DNA of 64,000 bases from Micromonospora nigra (GCF_900091585.1 NZ_FMHT01000003.1:4827501-4891500); one strand, 5' to 3'; shown: positions 36,311 through 46,354, counted from the first letter of the stretch. Numbers and translations are program-made. The notes: a model not told the origin generated them from the letters alone.

Positions 36311-38530
36311 TCAGTCGACCGCGGTGACCTCCACGACGAGGGACTGCTCCGGGTGCAGCGCCGGCATCTGCAACCCCACCGAGGCGAGGACCGTCCCGCC
36401 CAGCGTCACGCCCGCCGCCACCCACCCCGGCTCGGTCATCGCCAATGTGGCCGGCCCCGGCACCCCACGCGCCGGGGTGACCGCGTACCGGCGGGCCGGG
36501 TCCAGGCCCGGCAGCCGCACCGGCCCGGGAACCTGCGCCACCGACGTGGTCAGCCGGGTCACCGCGTACACGGCGCGGGAGCGGTCGGGGGCGACCACAC
36601 CGTGGGCCTGCACGGCCGGGTCCGGGTGGTCGATCCGGACCACCCGCCCGGCGTGCAGCAGCGGGCGTAGCCGCTTGTGCAGCGCCACCCAGGCGGCCAG
36701 CTCGGCGCGTTCGGCGTCGGACACCGCACCGATGTCCCACTCGATGCCGTGGTGGCCGAACAGCGCCGTCGCGGCCCGGAAGCCCAGCTCGTGGACCCGG
36801 TGCGTGGTGTGCGAGCGCTCCGGCCCGACGTGCGTGCCGACCAGCTCGGGCGGCAGCAGCAGCCCCGTCCAGCGCTGGACGGACAGCCGTTCCAGGGCGT
36901 CGTTGCAGTCGCTGGCCCACACCCGGTCGGTGCGGCGCAGGATCTCCAGGTCGACCCGGGCCCCGCCGGACGCGCAGCTCTCGATCTCCACCCCGGGGTG
37001 CCGGGCCCGCAGCTCGTCCAGCAGCCGGTACGCCGCCAGGGTCTGCGCCCGCACGCCCGGTCGGCCCCGGTGGTCGCCGGCCTCGGTCAGGTCCCGGTTG
37101 TGGTCCCACTTGAGGTACGCGATGCCGGGGTGCTCGGTGAGCAGGGCGTCGAGCCGCCCGAGCAGGTACGCGAAGACCGGCGGGTGGGCCAGGTCGAGCA
37201 CCTGCTGGTGCCGCCAGGATGGGGGCAGCCGGCCCGGGGCGCGCAGGACCCAGTCGGGGTGGGCGCGGAACAGGTCCGAGTCGGGGTTGACCATCTCCGG
37301 TTCGACCCAGAGGCCGAACTGCAGGCCCAGCCCGGTGACGTGGTCGACTAGGGGGTGCAGCCCGTCGGGCCAGATCCGTTCGTCGACGTACCAGTCGCCG
37401 AGCCCGGCGGTGTCGTCGCGTCGGCCCCGGAACCAGCCGTCGTCGAGCACGAAGCGTTCCACCCCGATCTCGGCGGCCCGGTCGGCCAGGGCGCGCAGCC
37501 GGCCCGGGTCGTGGTCGAAGTAGACCGCCTCCCAGACGTTCAGGGTGACCGGCCGGGGCGTCCGCGGGTGTCCCGGGCGGGCGCGCAGGTGGGTGTGCAG
37601 GGCGTCGCTGAGGCCGTCCAGCCCCGCTGCGGAGCGCACCGCGTAGAGCAGGGGAGTGGTGTACTCCTCGCCGGGGCCCAGCACCACCTCGCCGGGGGCG
37701 AGCAGCTCACCGCCGCCGAGGGTGGCGTCGCCGGTGGGCCGGCGCTCGGCGACGGTCACGTGGTCGCCGCTCCAGGCGGTGTGCACCGCCCACACCTCGC
37801 CGTGGCCGAAACCGAATCCGGGGGTGCCGGCGACCAGCAGCAGCGTCGCGTCGTGTCCGGTACGCCCGTGCCGGCCCTCGCGTACCCAGGCGCCCATCGG
37901 CCACGGGTGGCGCTGCGGCGAGCGCTCCCGGCACCAGCGGCCGGTCAGGTCGAGCAGTTCGGTGGCCACCGGGGGCACCGGCAGCACCGGGGTCAGCTCG
38001 CGCAGCTCGTAGTCGCCCGTGCCGGTGTTGCGCAGCCGGTGGCGGATCAGCAGCACGCCGGCCGGGTCCAGGGTGAGTTCGACGGTCAGCGCCAGCCCGG
38101 CGTCGGGGTCGACGGCGCGCACGGTCACCCGGGCCGCGTCGGGCCCGCCCGGCTCGTCACCCCGCCCGGTCATGTCGCCCCGCCCGGTCGTGCCGGTGCG
38201 CGGTGGCCCGCCGTCGACGGCGGCCGCCGGATCGTCCACGGTCACGTCGTCGAGGCGGAACGCGGTGGACCAGGCGGTCCCGGCCCGGTGCCCGGCCAGC
38301 GCCGGCCGGCCGCTCCAGCCGGCGCTGGCCTCGGGCAGCAGCGACAGCACGGTGGGCCCGTCGAAGCTGCTTGGCACCACGGGTGCCGTGGTCACGTCGA
38401 CCAGGCCGGGCAGGTCGTCGGCGGGCAGCGGGCCCAGGTCGGCACCCCAGTGCGCGACCCGTGGCAGGCCGGGCCCCCGCGCGTCGAGCACCAGGCTGGT
38501 CCCCGCCCGGCGCAGGTGGACGATGGTCAT
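36311..38530 (-). CDS. Alpha-galactosidase, GH36
   Basis: 739 residues from ATG 38530, which overlaps the permease stop by 4 bases; a longer frame running back through the permease is an artefact. There is no signal peptide, so it is cytoplasmic. The N-terminal beta-sandwich precedes a TIM barrel with IAYLKWDHNRDLTEAG (nucleophile D476) and CASGGARVDLEIL followed by VWASDCNDALER (acid/base D541). It removes terminal alpha-galactose from imported oligosaccharides such as raffinose-family sugars or galactomannan fragments, which fits the nearby mannanase. Confidence 0.93.
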   Translation of the reverse strand: MTIVHLRRAGTSLVLDARGPGLPRVAHWGADLGPLPADDLPGLVDVTTAPVVPSSFDGPTVLSLLPEASAGWSGRPALAGHRAGTAWSTAFRLDDVTVDDPAAAVDGGPPRTGTTGRGDMTGRGDEPGGPDAARVTVRAVDPDAGLALTVELTLDPAGVLLIRHRLRNTGTGDYELRELTPVLPVPPVATELLDLTGRWCRERSPQRHPWPMGAWVREGRHGRTGHDATLLLVAGTPGFGFGHGEVWAVHTAWSGDHVTVAERRPTGDATLGGGELLAPGEVVLGPGEEYTTPLLYAVRSAAGLDGLSDALHTHLRARPGHPRTPRPVTLNVWEAVYFDHDPGRLRALADRAAEIGVERFVLDDGWFRGRRDDTAGLGDWYVDERIWPDGLHPLVDHVTGLGLQFGLWVEPEMVNPDSDLFRAHPDWVLRAPGRLPPSWRHQQVLDLAHPPVFAYLLGRLDALLTEHPGIAYLKWDHNRDLTEAGDHRGRPGVRAQTLAAYRLLDELRARHPGVEIESCASGGARVDLEILRRTDRVWASDCNDALERLSVQRWTGLLLPPELVGTHVGPERSHTTHRVHELGFRAATALFGHHGIEWDIGAVSDAERAELAAWVALHKRLRPLLHAGRVVRIDHPDPAVQAHGVVAPDRSRAVYAVTRLTTSVAQVPGPVRLPGLDPARRYAVTPARGVPGPATLAMTEPGWVAAGVTLGGTVLASVGLQMPALHPEQSLVVEVTAVD

Positions 38531-39450
38531 CCCTTGTTGGCTCCCAGCGTCAGACCCCGGACGAACTGCTTCTGCAACAGGAAGAAGACCACCAGGGTGG
38601 GGATCGCGACCAGCACCGAGCCGGCCGAGACCAGGTTGTTGTCGGTGAAGAACTCGCCGCGCAGGTTGTTCAGCGAACTGGTCACGGGGAACTTGTCGCC
38701 GGTGCGCATCAGCACGGTGGCCCAGAAGAACTCGTTGTAGATCCAGGTCACCTCCAGGGTGGCCAGCGCGGCCAGGGCCGGGCGGCACAGCGGCATGGTG
38801 ACCCGCCAGAACTGCCGCCAGATACCGGCCCCGTCGACCATCGCCGCCTCGTACAGCTCGCGGGGCAGGGCCTTCATGTAGTTGCTGAGCACGAACACGC
38901 AGAAGCCGAGTTGGAAGGCCACGTTGACCAGGATCAGCCCCCAGTAGCTGTCGTACAGCAGTTCCGAGTCGCTCATGAACTCCGGCAGCGGAACCCGGGT
39001 GAACATCCGGAACAGCGGGATCAGCAGGGCCTGCGGGGGCAGCAGGTTCGCCGCCGTGAACACCCCGAGCAGCACCAGGTTGAGTTTCCAGCTGAACCGG
39101 GCGATCACGAACGCCACGCAGGAGGCGAGGAACAGCACCAGCAGTACGGCGGGCACGGTGATGTACGCCGAGTTGAGGAAGTGCTGGCCGAAGTCGCCGA
39201 CCCGCCACGCCTGGACGTAGTTGTCGAACGTCCAGCCGCCGAGCGAGGTGTACCCGTTGGCGGCGGTGTACTCGTAGGACCGCAGCGACGCCAGCACCGC
39301 CCACAGGATCGGGAAGAGCCAGACCACGGCGACGGCGGCCAGGAAGACGTGCAGGACGATCCGTGCGGGGCGTACCGGCCGGCGGGTCGGCCGGGGTGCG
39401 GCGGCCGGCGGCGGGGTCGTCGTGTCGGGGGTGGTCGTCGCCGTGCTCAT
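38527..39450 (-). CDS. ABC sugar importer permease (MalG type), galactoside locus
   Basis: 307 residues from ATG 39450. There is a Pro/Thr-rich cytoplasmic N-terminus, then six membrane segments (first IVLHVFLAAVAVVWLFPILW). The EAA loop is YEAAMVDGAGIWRQFWRVTMP. It overlaps its neighbours by 4 bases on both sides (ATGA junctions), so the operon is translationally coupled. Confidence 0.92.
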   Translation of the reverse strand: MSTATTTPDTTTPPPAAAPRPTRRPVRPARIVLHVFLAAVAVVWLFPILWAVLASLRSYEYTAANGYTSLGGWTFDNYVQAWRVGDFGQHFLNSAYITVPAVLLVLFLASCVAFVIARFSWKLNLVLLGVFTAANLLPPQALLIPLFRMFTRVPLPEFMSDSELLYDSYWGLILVNVAFQLGFCVFVLSNYMKALPRELYEAAMVDGAGIWRQFWRVTMPLCRPALAALATLEVTWIYNEFFWATVLMRTGDKFPVTSSLNNLRGEFFTDNNLVSAGSVLVAIPTLVVFFLLQKQFVRGLTLGANKG

Positions 39451-40403
39451 CGCCGGTCCTCCCTCATGACGGTGGCCAGGTAGACGGTGATGAAGACCAG
39501 CGAGATGACCAGCATGATGGTGGCCAGCGCGGAGCCGAAGCCGATCCGGCTGGCCTCGCCGACGACGTTCTGGGTGACCAGCGCGGAGATCAGTTCGAGC
39601 CCGTTGCGGCCCTTGTTGATCACCCAGACGAGGTCGAACGCGCGCAGCGACTCGATCACCGTCACGACGAGCACGATGATGTTGATCGGGCGCATCACCG
39701 GGAACACGACCCGGAAGAAGGTGCCCGCCTCGGACGCGCCGTCGACGGACGCCGCCTCCCGCAGCGACGGGTCGACGCCCTTGAGGCCGGCCAGGTACAG
39801 CAGCATGATGTAGCCGACGTGCCGCCAGCCGGCGGCCACCAACACCGCCCAGATGTTGACGTCCGGGTCGCCGTACCAGTCGACGCTGCCCCCGGTCAGG
39901 GCGTTGATCAGACCCTGGTCGCGGGAGTAGAGCAGTTGCCAGATGAAGCCGATCAGGGCCAACGAGAGCACCACCGGCAGGTACAGCGCGGTCTGGTAGA
40001 ACCGGGTGCCGCGCAGTTCCTTGTCGAGCAGCACCGCGAGGAACATGCCGATCGGGGTGGCCACCACGAACAGTGCGGCCAGCCAGAGCAGGTTGTTCTG
40101 CATCGCCGGGCCGAACGGCGGGTAGTTGTTCACCACGTCGTCGTAGTTCCTCGCGCCGATCCACTCGATCTCGCTGACCGGGCCGATGCCGTCCCAGTTG
40201 GTGCCGGACAACGCCACGGTCGCCAGCGCCGGCAGCCACACCAGGGCCACGACGAGCAGCAGCGGTACGGCCACCATCAGCGTGATGATCACGCGGTCGG
40301 TGCGGGACAGGAGCCGCAGCCGCGGGCCGCGGCCACCCCTGCGGGTGGTCGCGGCCGGTGCGGGTACGGCGTGGTCCGCCTGGACCAGGGGCAGGTCGGA
40401 CAT
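39447..40403 (-). CDS. ABC sugar importer permease (MalF type), galactoside locus
   Basis: 318 residues from ATG 40403, 23 bp after the binding-protein gene. There are six membrane segments beginning RVIITLMVAVPLLLVVALVW; the EAA motif is REAASVDGASEAGTFFRVVFP. It forms the channel with the MalG-type protein. No ATPase gene is present, so a shared ATPase elsewhere is likely. Confidence 0.92.
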   Translation of the reverse strand: MSDLPLVQADHAVPAPAATTRRGGRGPRLRLLSRTDRVIITLMVAVPLLLVVALVWLPALATVALSGTNWDGIGPVSEIEWIGARNYDDVVNNYPPFGPAMQNNLLWLAALFVVATPIGMFLAVLLDKELRGTRFYQTALYLPVVLSLALIGFIWQLLYSRDQGLINALTGGSVDWYGDPDVNIWAVLVAAGWRHVGYIMLLYLAGLKGVDPSLREAASVDGASEAGTFFRVVFPVMRPINIIVLVVTVIESLRAFDLVWVINKGRNGLELISALVTQNVVGEASRIGFGSALATIMLVISLVFITVYLATVMREDRR

Positions 40404-40426
40404 CAGTCCTTCCCCTCTCGCCGTCG

Positions 40427-41761
40427 TCAGTCGGTGAAGATGGACTTCTTCTGGTTCTCGATGCTGTTGACGAGTCCGTCGATGTCCGCCGGCGACTTGA
40501 TGAACTGCTGGAGCGCCGGGATGATCACGGTCGAGGCGAAGTCGGGGCGGGTGTCCCGGTCGAGGAACTGGGCGATCTCGGTGGCCGAGCCGACCAGGTC
40601 GGCGGCCTTCTTCTGCAGGGCGGTGTAGCCGCTGACGTCGGCCTCGCTGTGCGGCACGAGCTGGCTGGGGTCGTTGGCGATCACGATGTCCTGCGACTCC
40701 TTCGAGCCGAGGTAGGTCAGCAGCTTCTTGGCGTTGTCCTCCTCCTTCGGCCGGCGGGCCATCATGAAGCCGTCGATCGGCGCGTCGAGGGCGCTCGCCC
40801 CGATGGCCGGGTCGATCTCGGGGAAGGTGAAGAAGTCCAGGTCGTCCTGCTCGTCGTCGGTGAACTGCTGGGCGACGAACAGGCCCAGCAGGTACATGCC
40901 GCTCTTCTTCTGCTGCAACGACTGGGCCGCCTCCTGCCAGGTGCGGCCGAGGGAGTCCGGCTGGTGGATCGGCAGCAGCCCACGCCAGGTGTCGAAGACC
41001 TTCTTCACCTTGTCGGAGGTCCACGCCTCCTTGCCGGCCATCAGGTCGATGTGGAACTGGTAGCCGTTGATGCGCAGGTTGAGCACGTCGAAGGTGCCCA
41101 TCGCCGGCCAGCCGTCCTTGTCGCCGAAGGCGATCGGGTTGAGGCCGTCCCGCTTCATCTGCGCGCCCAGCGCGTTGAGCTGGTCCAGAGTGGTCGGGAC
41201 CTGGTAGCCGTTCTGCTGAAACACCGACTTGCGGTAGAACATCGCCCACGGGTAGTACGAGGTCGGCACGAAGTACTGCTTGCCGTCGTCGCCGGTCGAG
41301 GCCTTCTTGAAGGCGTCGCTGTAGCCGGTGATGTCGTTCCAGACGTCGCTGATGTCGCCGGCGAGGCCGCGCGCGGCGAAGAAGCGCATCCGGTAGCCCG
41401 CGAACCAGGTGAACACGTCGTCGGGCCGGCCCTGCAGGTAGTTGTTGATGTTCTCCTGGAAGGTGTTGTGGTCGACGGTGTTGATCGAGACGTCGATGCC
41501 GGAGGAGGTCTTGAACCCGGCCATCACCTTCTCGACGGTGTCCTTCGGGTTCGGGTCGGACTGGTTCGACCCGAGCGAGACGGTGTTGGATCCCGAACCG
41601 CCGGAGTCCGAGTCGCTTCCGCATCCGGCGAGCAGGGCTCCGGTGCCGAGCAGGGCGCCGGTGCCGGCGGCGCCGGCCAGCAGCCGTCGGCGGCCGATGC
41701 CCGCGACGGACGGCGGTACGAGTCGGGCCAGGTACTCGGCCTCGGTACGGGGACGGGGCAT
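40427..41761 (-). CDS. Extracellular sugar-binding lipoprotein, galactoside locus
   Basis: 444 residues from ATG 41761 with GGAGGAG directly upstream. The signal is unusually long: about 23 residues precede the twin-arginine RRRLLAGAAG, and the lipobox LAGC falls near residue 47. The mature part is a family 1 solute-binding fold (DVFTWFAGYRMRFFAARGL, PTSYYPWAMFYRKSVF). It delivers alpha- or beta-galactosides to the adjacent permeases; the ligand is inferred from flanking GH36 and GH42 genes. Confidence 0.92.
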   Translation of the reverse strand: MPRPRTEAEYLARLVPPSVAGIGRRRLLAGAAGTGALLGTGALLAGCGSDSDSGGSGSNTVSLGSNQSDPNPKDTVEKVMAGFKTSSGIDVSINTVDHNTFQENINNYLQGRPDDVFTWFAGYRMRFFAARGLAGDISDVWNDITGYSDAFKKASTGDDGKQYFVPTSYYPWAMFYRKSVFQQNGYQVPTTLDQLNALGAQMKRDGLNPIAFGDKDGWPAMGTFDVLNLRINGYQFHIDLMAGKEAWTSDKVKKVFDTWRGLLPIHQPDSLGRTWQEAAQSLQQKKSGMYLLGLFVAQQFTDDEQDDLDFFTFPEIDPAIGASALDAPIDGFMMARRPKEEDNAKKLLTYLGSKESQDIVIANDPSQLVPHSEADVSGYTALQKKAADLVGSATEIAQFLDRDTRPDFASTVIIPALQQFIKSPADIDGLVNSIENQKKSIFTD

Positions 41762-42041
41762 GGCTCCTCCTGGGGGAAGAAGGGGTGCGGCGGTCTGCCG
41801 GTTCGCCGTCTGTGGTGGGGCCGGTGCTCACTGTCGCCACCCGGATCCATCGAGAACCCACATGGCCCAACATGAACTACCAGTGGCGCCTCAAGCTACC
41901 CCTCCCCACGGTCGTGTCAAGGGGGTCATGGGGATCGCTATCTGCTCGTGACAAGGGGACCGAGCGGGGACGACATCCCGCCGAAACAATGATGTTGGAA
42001 TGTGTTGACTTCTCCCTGCGGGCCGGGCACGCTCTCGGGTC
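41762..42041. promoter_or_regulatory. Divergent control region of the galactoside locus
   Basis: 280 bp between the importer/GH36 operon and GH42. CCAACATGA (41867-41875) and, on the other strand, CCAACATCATTGTTT (41984-41998) are AT-rich partial repeats, candidate DeoR-family sites. TTGACT at 42005-42010 could be a -35 element for GH42 but no good -10 follows. Confidence 0.35.
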
Positions 42042-44051
42042 ATGCGGAGCTGGCAGGGCGACGGGATCTACTACGGCGCCGACTACAACCCGGAGCAGTG
42101 GCCCGAGAGCGTGTGGGCCGACGACGTCGAGCTGATGCGCCGCGCCGGGGTCAACCTGGTCTCGGTCGGCATCTTCTCGTGGGCCCTGCTGGAGCCCGAG
42201 CCGGGCAGGTTCACCTTCGACTGGCTCGACCGGGCCCTCGACGTGCTGCACGCCGGCGGCATCCGCGTCGACCTGGCCACGGCCACCGCCAGCCCGCCGC
42301 CGTGGCTCGCCCACCGGCACCCCGAGACCCTGCCCCGCCGCGCCGACGGCGCGCTGCTGTGGCCGGGCGGCCGGCAGGCGTACTGCCCCAGCTCGCCGGT
42401 GTTCCGGCAGCGCTCGCTGGCCCTGGTCGAGGCCGTCGCCACCCGGTACGCCACGCACCCCGCCGTCGTCATGTGGCACGTCTCCAACGAACTGGGCTGC
42501 CACAACGTGCACTGCTACTGCGACGTCAGCGCCGAGGCGTTCCGCCGCTGGCTGCGGGAACGCTACGGCGACCTGGACGGTCTCAACGACGCCTGGGGCA
42601 CCGCCTTCTGGAGCCAGCGCTACCACGACTGGGCGGAGGTCAACCCGCCCCGCCTCGCCCCCACCTTCGCCAACCCCACCCAACAGCTGGACTTCCTGCG
42701 CTTCTCCTCCGACGAGCAGCGGGCCCAGTTGCGCGCCGAGCGTGCGGTGCTCGCGGGGCTGGTCGAGCAGCCCGTCACGACGAACTTCATGATCGGCACC
42801 GGGATCAAGTACCTGGATTACCACTCCTGGGCCGGCGACGTGGACGTGGTCGCCAACGACCACTACCTGACCGCCGCCGACCCGCAGTCACACGTCGGTC
42901 TCTCGCTGGCCGGCGACCACACCCGGGGCGTGGCCCGCGGCGCGCCCTGGCTGCTGATGGAACACTCCACCAGCGCCGTGAACTGGCAGCCGCGCAACGT
43001 CGCCAAGACCCCGGGGCAGTTGCGCCGCAACAGCCTCGCGCACGTGGCGCGCGGCGCCGACGGCGTGCTGTTCTTCCAGTGGCGGGCCTCCCGGGCCGGC
43101 GCGGAGAAGTTCCACTCCGCGCTCGTCCCGCACGCCGGCGCCGACACCAAGGTCTTCCGGGAGGTCTGTCGGCTCGGCGCCGACCTGAGGAGCCTGGCCG
43201 AGGTACGCGGCAGCCGGGTCGACGCCGACGTGGCGATCCTGTTCGACTACGAGGCCTGGTGGGGCGCCGAACTCGACTCCCATCCCAGCGTCGACGTCAG
43301 CTACGCCGACCGCCTGCACGCCCTGTACGAGTCGCTGTGGCGGCGCGGCGTCACCGCCGACGTGGTGCACCCGTCGACCGACCTGTCCGCGTACCGGCTG
43401 GTGCTGGTGCCCACCCTCTACCTGGTGCGCGACGGGCACGCGGCGGCGCTGCGCGCGTTCGTCGAGGCCGGCGGCACCGCCCTGGTCACCTACTTCAGCG
43501 GCATCGTCGACGAGCACGACCACATCCGTCTCGGCGGCTACCCCGGCGCGTTCCGGGACCTGCTGGGCGTGCGCACCGAGGAGTTCTTCCCGCTGCGGGC
43601 CGGCGAGACGGTCCGCCTCGACGACGGCTCCACCGCCGACGTGTGGACCGAGTGGCTGCACGCCGAGGACGCCGAGGTGCTGGCCGCGTACGCCGACGGT
43701 CCCCTGCCCGGGGTGCCCGCGCTGACCCGCCGCCCGGTCGGCGCGGGAGCGGCCTGGTACGTGGGCACCCGTCTCGACACCGCCGCCACCGATGCGCTGG
43801 TCGCCCGGCTGGTCGCCGACGCCGGGGTCCGTCCCGCCGCCGAGGCCCCGCCGGGGGTGGAGGTGGTCCGCCGCCGCGACGGCGACCGGAGTTGGCTGTT
43901 CGTCGTCAACCACACCGGCGACGCGGCCCGTCTCGCCGCGACCGGTGTCGAGTTGCTGAGCGGCGCCTCCTGCGCGGGAACGCTCGTGGTGCCGGCCGGC
44001 GAGGTGGCCGTGGTCCGGGAGTCCGCCGGCGGAGCATCCGATGTGCGTTGA
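42042..44051 (+). CDS. Beta-galactosidase, GH42
   Basis: 669 residues. The barrel starts GIYYGADYNPEQWP. The acid/base is E150 in WHVSNELG and the nucleophile E307 in LLMEHSTS. Cysteines C115, C153, C158 and C160 match the zinc-site pattern of GH42 enzymes. The trimerisation and C-terminal domains follow (RGVTADVVHPSTDLSAYRLV). There is no signal peptide, so it is cytoplasmic. It cleaves terminal beta-galactose from imported oligosaccharides. It is followed at 39 bp by the DeoR regulator gene in the same direction. Confidence 0.94.
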   Translation: MRSWQGDGIYYGADYNPEQWPESVWADDVELMRRAGVNLVSVGIFSWALLEPEPGRFTFDWLDRALDVLHAGGIRVDLATATASPPPWLAHRHPETLPRRADGALLWPGGRQAYCPSSPVFRQRSLALVEAVATRYATHPAVVMWHVSNELGCHNVHCYCDVSAEAFRRWLRERYGDLDGLNDAWGTAFWSQRYHDWAEVNPPRLAPTFANPTQQLDFLRFSSDEQRAQLRAERAVLAGLVEQPVTTNFMIGTGIKYLDYHSWAGDVDVVANDHYLTAADPQSHVGLSLAGDHTRGVARGAPWLLMEHSTSAVNWQPRNVAKTPGQLRRNSLAHVARGADGVLFFQWRASRAGAEKFHSALVPHAGADTKVFREVCRLGADLRSLAEVRGSRVDADVAILFDYEAWWGAELDSHPSVDVSYADRLHALYESLWRRGVTADVVHPSTDLSAYRLVLVPTLYLVRDGHAAALRAFVEAGGTALVTYFSGIVDEHDHIRLGGYPGAFRDLLGVRTEEFFPLRAGETVRLDDGSTADVWTEWLHAEDAEVLAAYADGPLPGVPALTRRPVGAGAAWYVGTRLDTAATDALVARLVADAGVRPAAEAPPGVEVVRRRDGDRSWLFVVNHTGDAARLAATGVELLSGASCAGTLVVPAGEVAVVRESAGGASDVR

Positions 44052-44090
44052 CCTGGTCGCCGTTCGCCTCGCCCGGGGAAAGGAGGTTCG

Positions 44091-44864
44091 ATGCTGGCTC
44101 AGCAACGGCAGAGCGCCATCCTCGATCTGATCAGGCAGCGGGGTGGGGTGCGGGTCAGCCACCTGGTGAGCCGGTTCGGCGTGTCGGACATGACCATCCG
44201 GCGGGACCTCGACGTGCTGGTCGAGCGGGGCCTCGTCGACAAGGTCCACGGTGGGGCGACGCTCGCCGGCCCCGGCTCCGCCGACGAGCCGGGCTTCGCC
44301 GCGAAGTCGATCCGGCAACAGACCGAGAAGCGGGCCATCGCCGAGCGGGCCGCCGCGCTCGTGGAGCCGGGAATGGCGATCGCCCTGTCCGCCGGCACCA
44401 CCACGGCCGCGTTGGCGACGCTGCTGGCCGACGTGCGGGGCCTGACCGTGGTGACCAACTCGATCCCGGTCGCCGACGCCCTCTACCAGAACCCGCGCGC
44501 CGACCAGACCGTGGTGCTCACCGGCGGTATCCGTACCCCGTCGGACGCGCTGACCGGGCCCGTCGCGGAGGCGGCGATCAGCTCGCTCAACGTGGACCTG
44601 CTCTTCCTCGGCGTGCACGGGATGAGCCCGCGCACCGGGTTCACCACCCCCAACCTGTTGGAGGCGGCGGTCAACCGGGCGCTGACCGAGGCGTCCCGAA
44701 GGCTGGTGGTGCTGGCCGACCACACCAAGTGGGAGACGACCGGCATCGCCACCATCGCCCCCCTCGACGCGGCCGACCTGCTGATCACCGACTCGGGCCT
44801 GCCGCCGGAGGCCCGCGCGCAGGTTCGCGAGCAGGTCGGGGAGTTGATCGTCGCGGAGGTCTGA
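44091..44864 (+). CDS. DeoR/GlpR family transcriptional regulator
   Basis: 257 residues from ATG 44091, preceded by AAAGGAGG. The N-terminal winged helix is RVSHLVSRFGVSDMTIRRDLDVL, and the family hallmark VHGGATL follows. The C-terminal DeoR sensor domain has LSAGTTTAALATLL and VVLTGG, which bind a phosphorylated sugar in this family. It is likely to control the galactoside locus. Confidence 0.92.
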   Translation: MLAQQRQSAILDLIRQRGGVRVSHLVSRFGVSDMTIRRDLDVLVERGLVDKVHGGATLAGPGSADEPGFAAKSIRQQTEKRAIAERAAALVEPGMAIALSAGTTTAALATLLADVRGLTVVTNSIPVADALYQNPRADQTVVLTGGIRTPSDALTGPVAEAAISSLNVDLLFLGVHGMSPRTGFTTPNLLEAAVNRALTEASRRLVVLADHTKWETTGIATIAPLDAADLLITDSGLPPEARAQVREQVGELIVAEV

Positions 44865-44935
44865 CGCGGCTTCCCGTGACCTGGCGGGTTGCACGGGCCA
44901 GGCAGGATGTGACAGGTGCCGGCCGCCGGTCGGCG

Positions 44936-45127
44936 ATGCCACCCCGGCTGGAGTTCGTCATGCGGATCGGAACCCTCTTCTCCGTCTTCACCGCCTTCGT
45001 GCTGCTCGCGGCGGCGACATTGGTGGCGGCCAGCCCGATCCTTCCCGACCTGGAAGTCTGCCGGGCGACCGCGCCCGTCGGGGTGACCGGGCAGCTCGAA
45101 AGCCTGGCGGCACACCTGCGCCGGTGA
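44936..45127 (+). CDS. Possible small membrane or secreted protein
   Basis: 63 residues: a short N-terminus, a hydrophobic segment (LFSVFTAFVLLAAATLVAA, about residues 14-32) and a C-terminal tail with one Cys. Codon third positions are mostly G/C as in real genes of this window. There is no strong ribosome-binding site; Met9 is an alternative start. No family was recognised. Confidence 0.4.
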   Translation: MPPRLEFVMRIGTLFSVFTAFVLLAAATLVAASPILPDLEVCRATAPVGVTGQLESLAAHLRR

Positions 45128-45134
45128 CGGGGAG

Positions 45135-45203
45135 CCCGCCGGTGCTGGGAAGGGCGTGTGGCCCGCCGGTGACTGGAAGGGCGTGTGGCCCGCCGGTGTC
45201 GGG
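45135..45203 (+). repeat. 27-bp tandem repeat, about 2.5 copies
   Basis: A unit beginning CCCGCCGGTG and containing AAGGGCGTGTGG starts at 45135, 45162 and (partial) 45189. It is non-coding, between the small ORF and the Spo0M gene. Confidence 0.7.
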
Positions 45204-45336
45204 CGCCCGCACGAGCCGACGACACGCCGGCTGTGCCGCCGCTTCTCAGCGACCTCACAGCGGCGCACGATAGATTGCCGCCGTCAGCGTCCCGCTTCCG
45301 CAGTGGAGCGTGGGCACCAGCTCAGCGGGAGTTCCG

Positions 45337-46299
45337 ATGGTCTTCAAGAAGATGTTGAGCGCGCTCGGTGTCGGCGGTCCGAGTGTGGACACGGTCCTGA
45401 CCAACCCGAACAGCCGGCCGGGTCTGACCCTCGACGGGCAGGTCAACCTCCTCGGTGGGGAGGCGCCGGCCAACATCGAGCAGGTCGTGCTCGGTCTGGT
45501 GACCCGGGTCGAGATCGAGGGCGGCGACAGCGAGTACGCCGGCATCATGGAGTTCCACCGTCAGGTGGTCGGCGGCCCGCTCCAGCTCGCCCCGAAGCAG
45601 CAGTTCAGCATCCCGTTCCAGCTTCCCGTGCCGTGGGAGACCCCGATCACCGACGTGTACGGCCAGCGGCTGCACGGCATGACGATGGGGCTGCGCACCG
45701 AGCTGGCGATCGCCCGCGCCGTGGACAAGAGCGACCTCGACCAGGTCAACATCCACCCGTTGCCGGTGCACGAGCGGATCCTGGAGGCGTTCAGCCGCCT
45801 CGGTTTCCGGTTCAAGAACGCCGACCTGGAGCACGGCCGCATCCACGGGGTGCACCAGACGCTGCCGTTCTACCAGGAGATCGAGTTCTTCGCCGCGCCG
45901 CAGTACGCGCAGACCATCACCGAGGTCGAGTTGACCTTCGTGACCAGCCCGCACGGCGTCGACGTGGTGCTGGAGTGCGACAAGCGCGGGGGCTTCCTCA
46001 CCGGCGGCCACGACGTCTTCGGCCGCTACCACGTCTCACACGCCGACGCCGACCGGGTCGACTGGACTCAGCTGGTCGACGGCTGGCTGCGGGAGACGAC
46101 CGGCCGCTACGGCAGCCTGCGCGCGCAGGGCTTCGGCGCTGCGCACGGCCATGGCGTGCCGCACCGGCGGGGCGGGTCCGGGATGGGTGGCGTCGTCGCG
46201 GGCGCCGCGCTGGGTGTCGCGGGCGGAATGATCGCCGGTGAGATGCTGGACGACGCCTTCGACGGCGGCGACGAGGACTTCGGCGGATTCGAGGAGTAG
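45337..46299 (+). CDS. Spo0M (sporulation-control) family protein
   Basis: 320 residues from ATG 45337 with GGGAG upstream, giving the usual MVFKKMLSALGVGGPSVDTVL start. The arrestin-like double beta-sandwich of the family covers about residues 1-235 (PGLTLDGQVNLLGG, EFHRQVVGGPLQLAP, FSIPFQLPVPWETPIT). The C-terminus is Gly-rich with GVVAGAALGVAGGMIAGEML and an acidic tail. Spo0M affects sporulation and cell-cycle control in Bacillus and is common in actinobacteria; its molecular action is not settled. Confidence 0.9.
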   Translation: MVFKKMLSALGVGGPSVDTVLTNPNSRPGLTLDGQVNLLGGEAPANIEQVVLGLVTRVEIEGGDSEYAGIMEFHRQVVGGPLQLAPKQQFSIPFQLPVPWETPITDVYGQRLHGMTMGLRTELAIARAVDKSDLDQVNIHPLPVHERILEAFSRLGFRFKNADLEHGRIHGVHQTLPFYQEIEFFAAPQYAQTITEVELTFVTSPHGVDVVLECDKRGGFLTGGHDVFGRYHVSHADADRVDWTQLVDGWLRETTGRYGSLRAQGFGAAHGHGVPHRRGGSGMGGVVAGAALGVAGGMIAGEMLDDAFDGGDEDFGGFEE

Positions 46300-46324
46300 C
46301 CCCGGCGCGGCGGCGTGCCGCGAC

Positions 46325-46354
46325 GGTGGCCCCGGGACGGATCCCGGGGCCACC
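46325..46354. terminator. Bidirectional hairpin terminator
   Basis: Perfect 13-bp stem (46325-46337 with 46342-46354) and a CGGA loop between the convergent Spo0M and membrane protein genes. Confidence 0.8.
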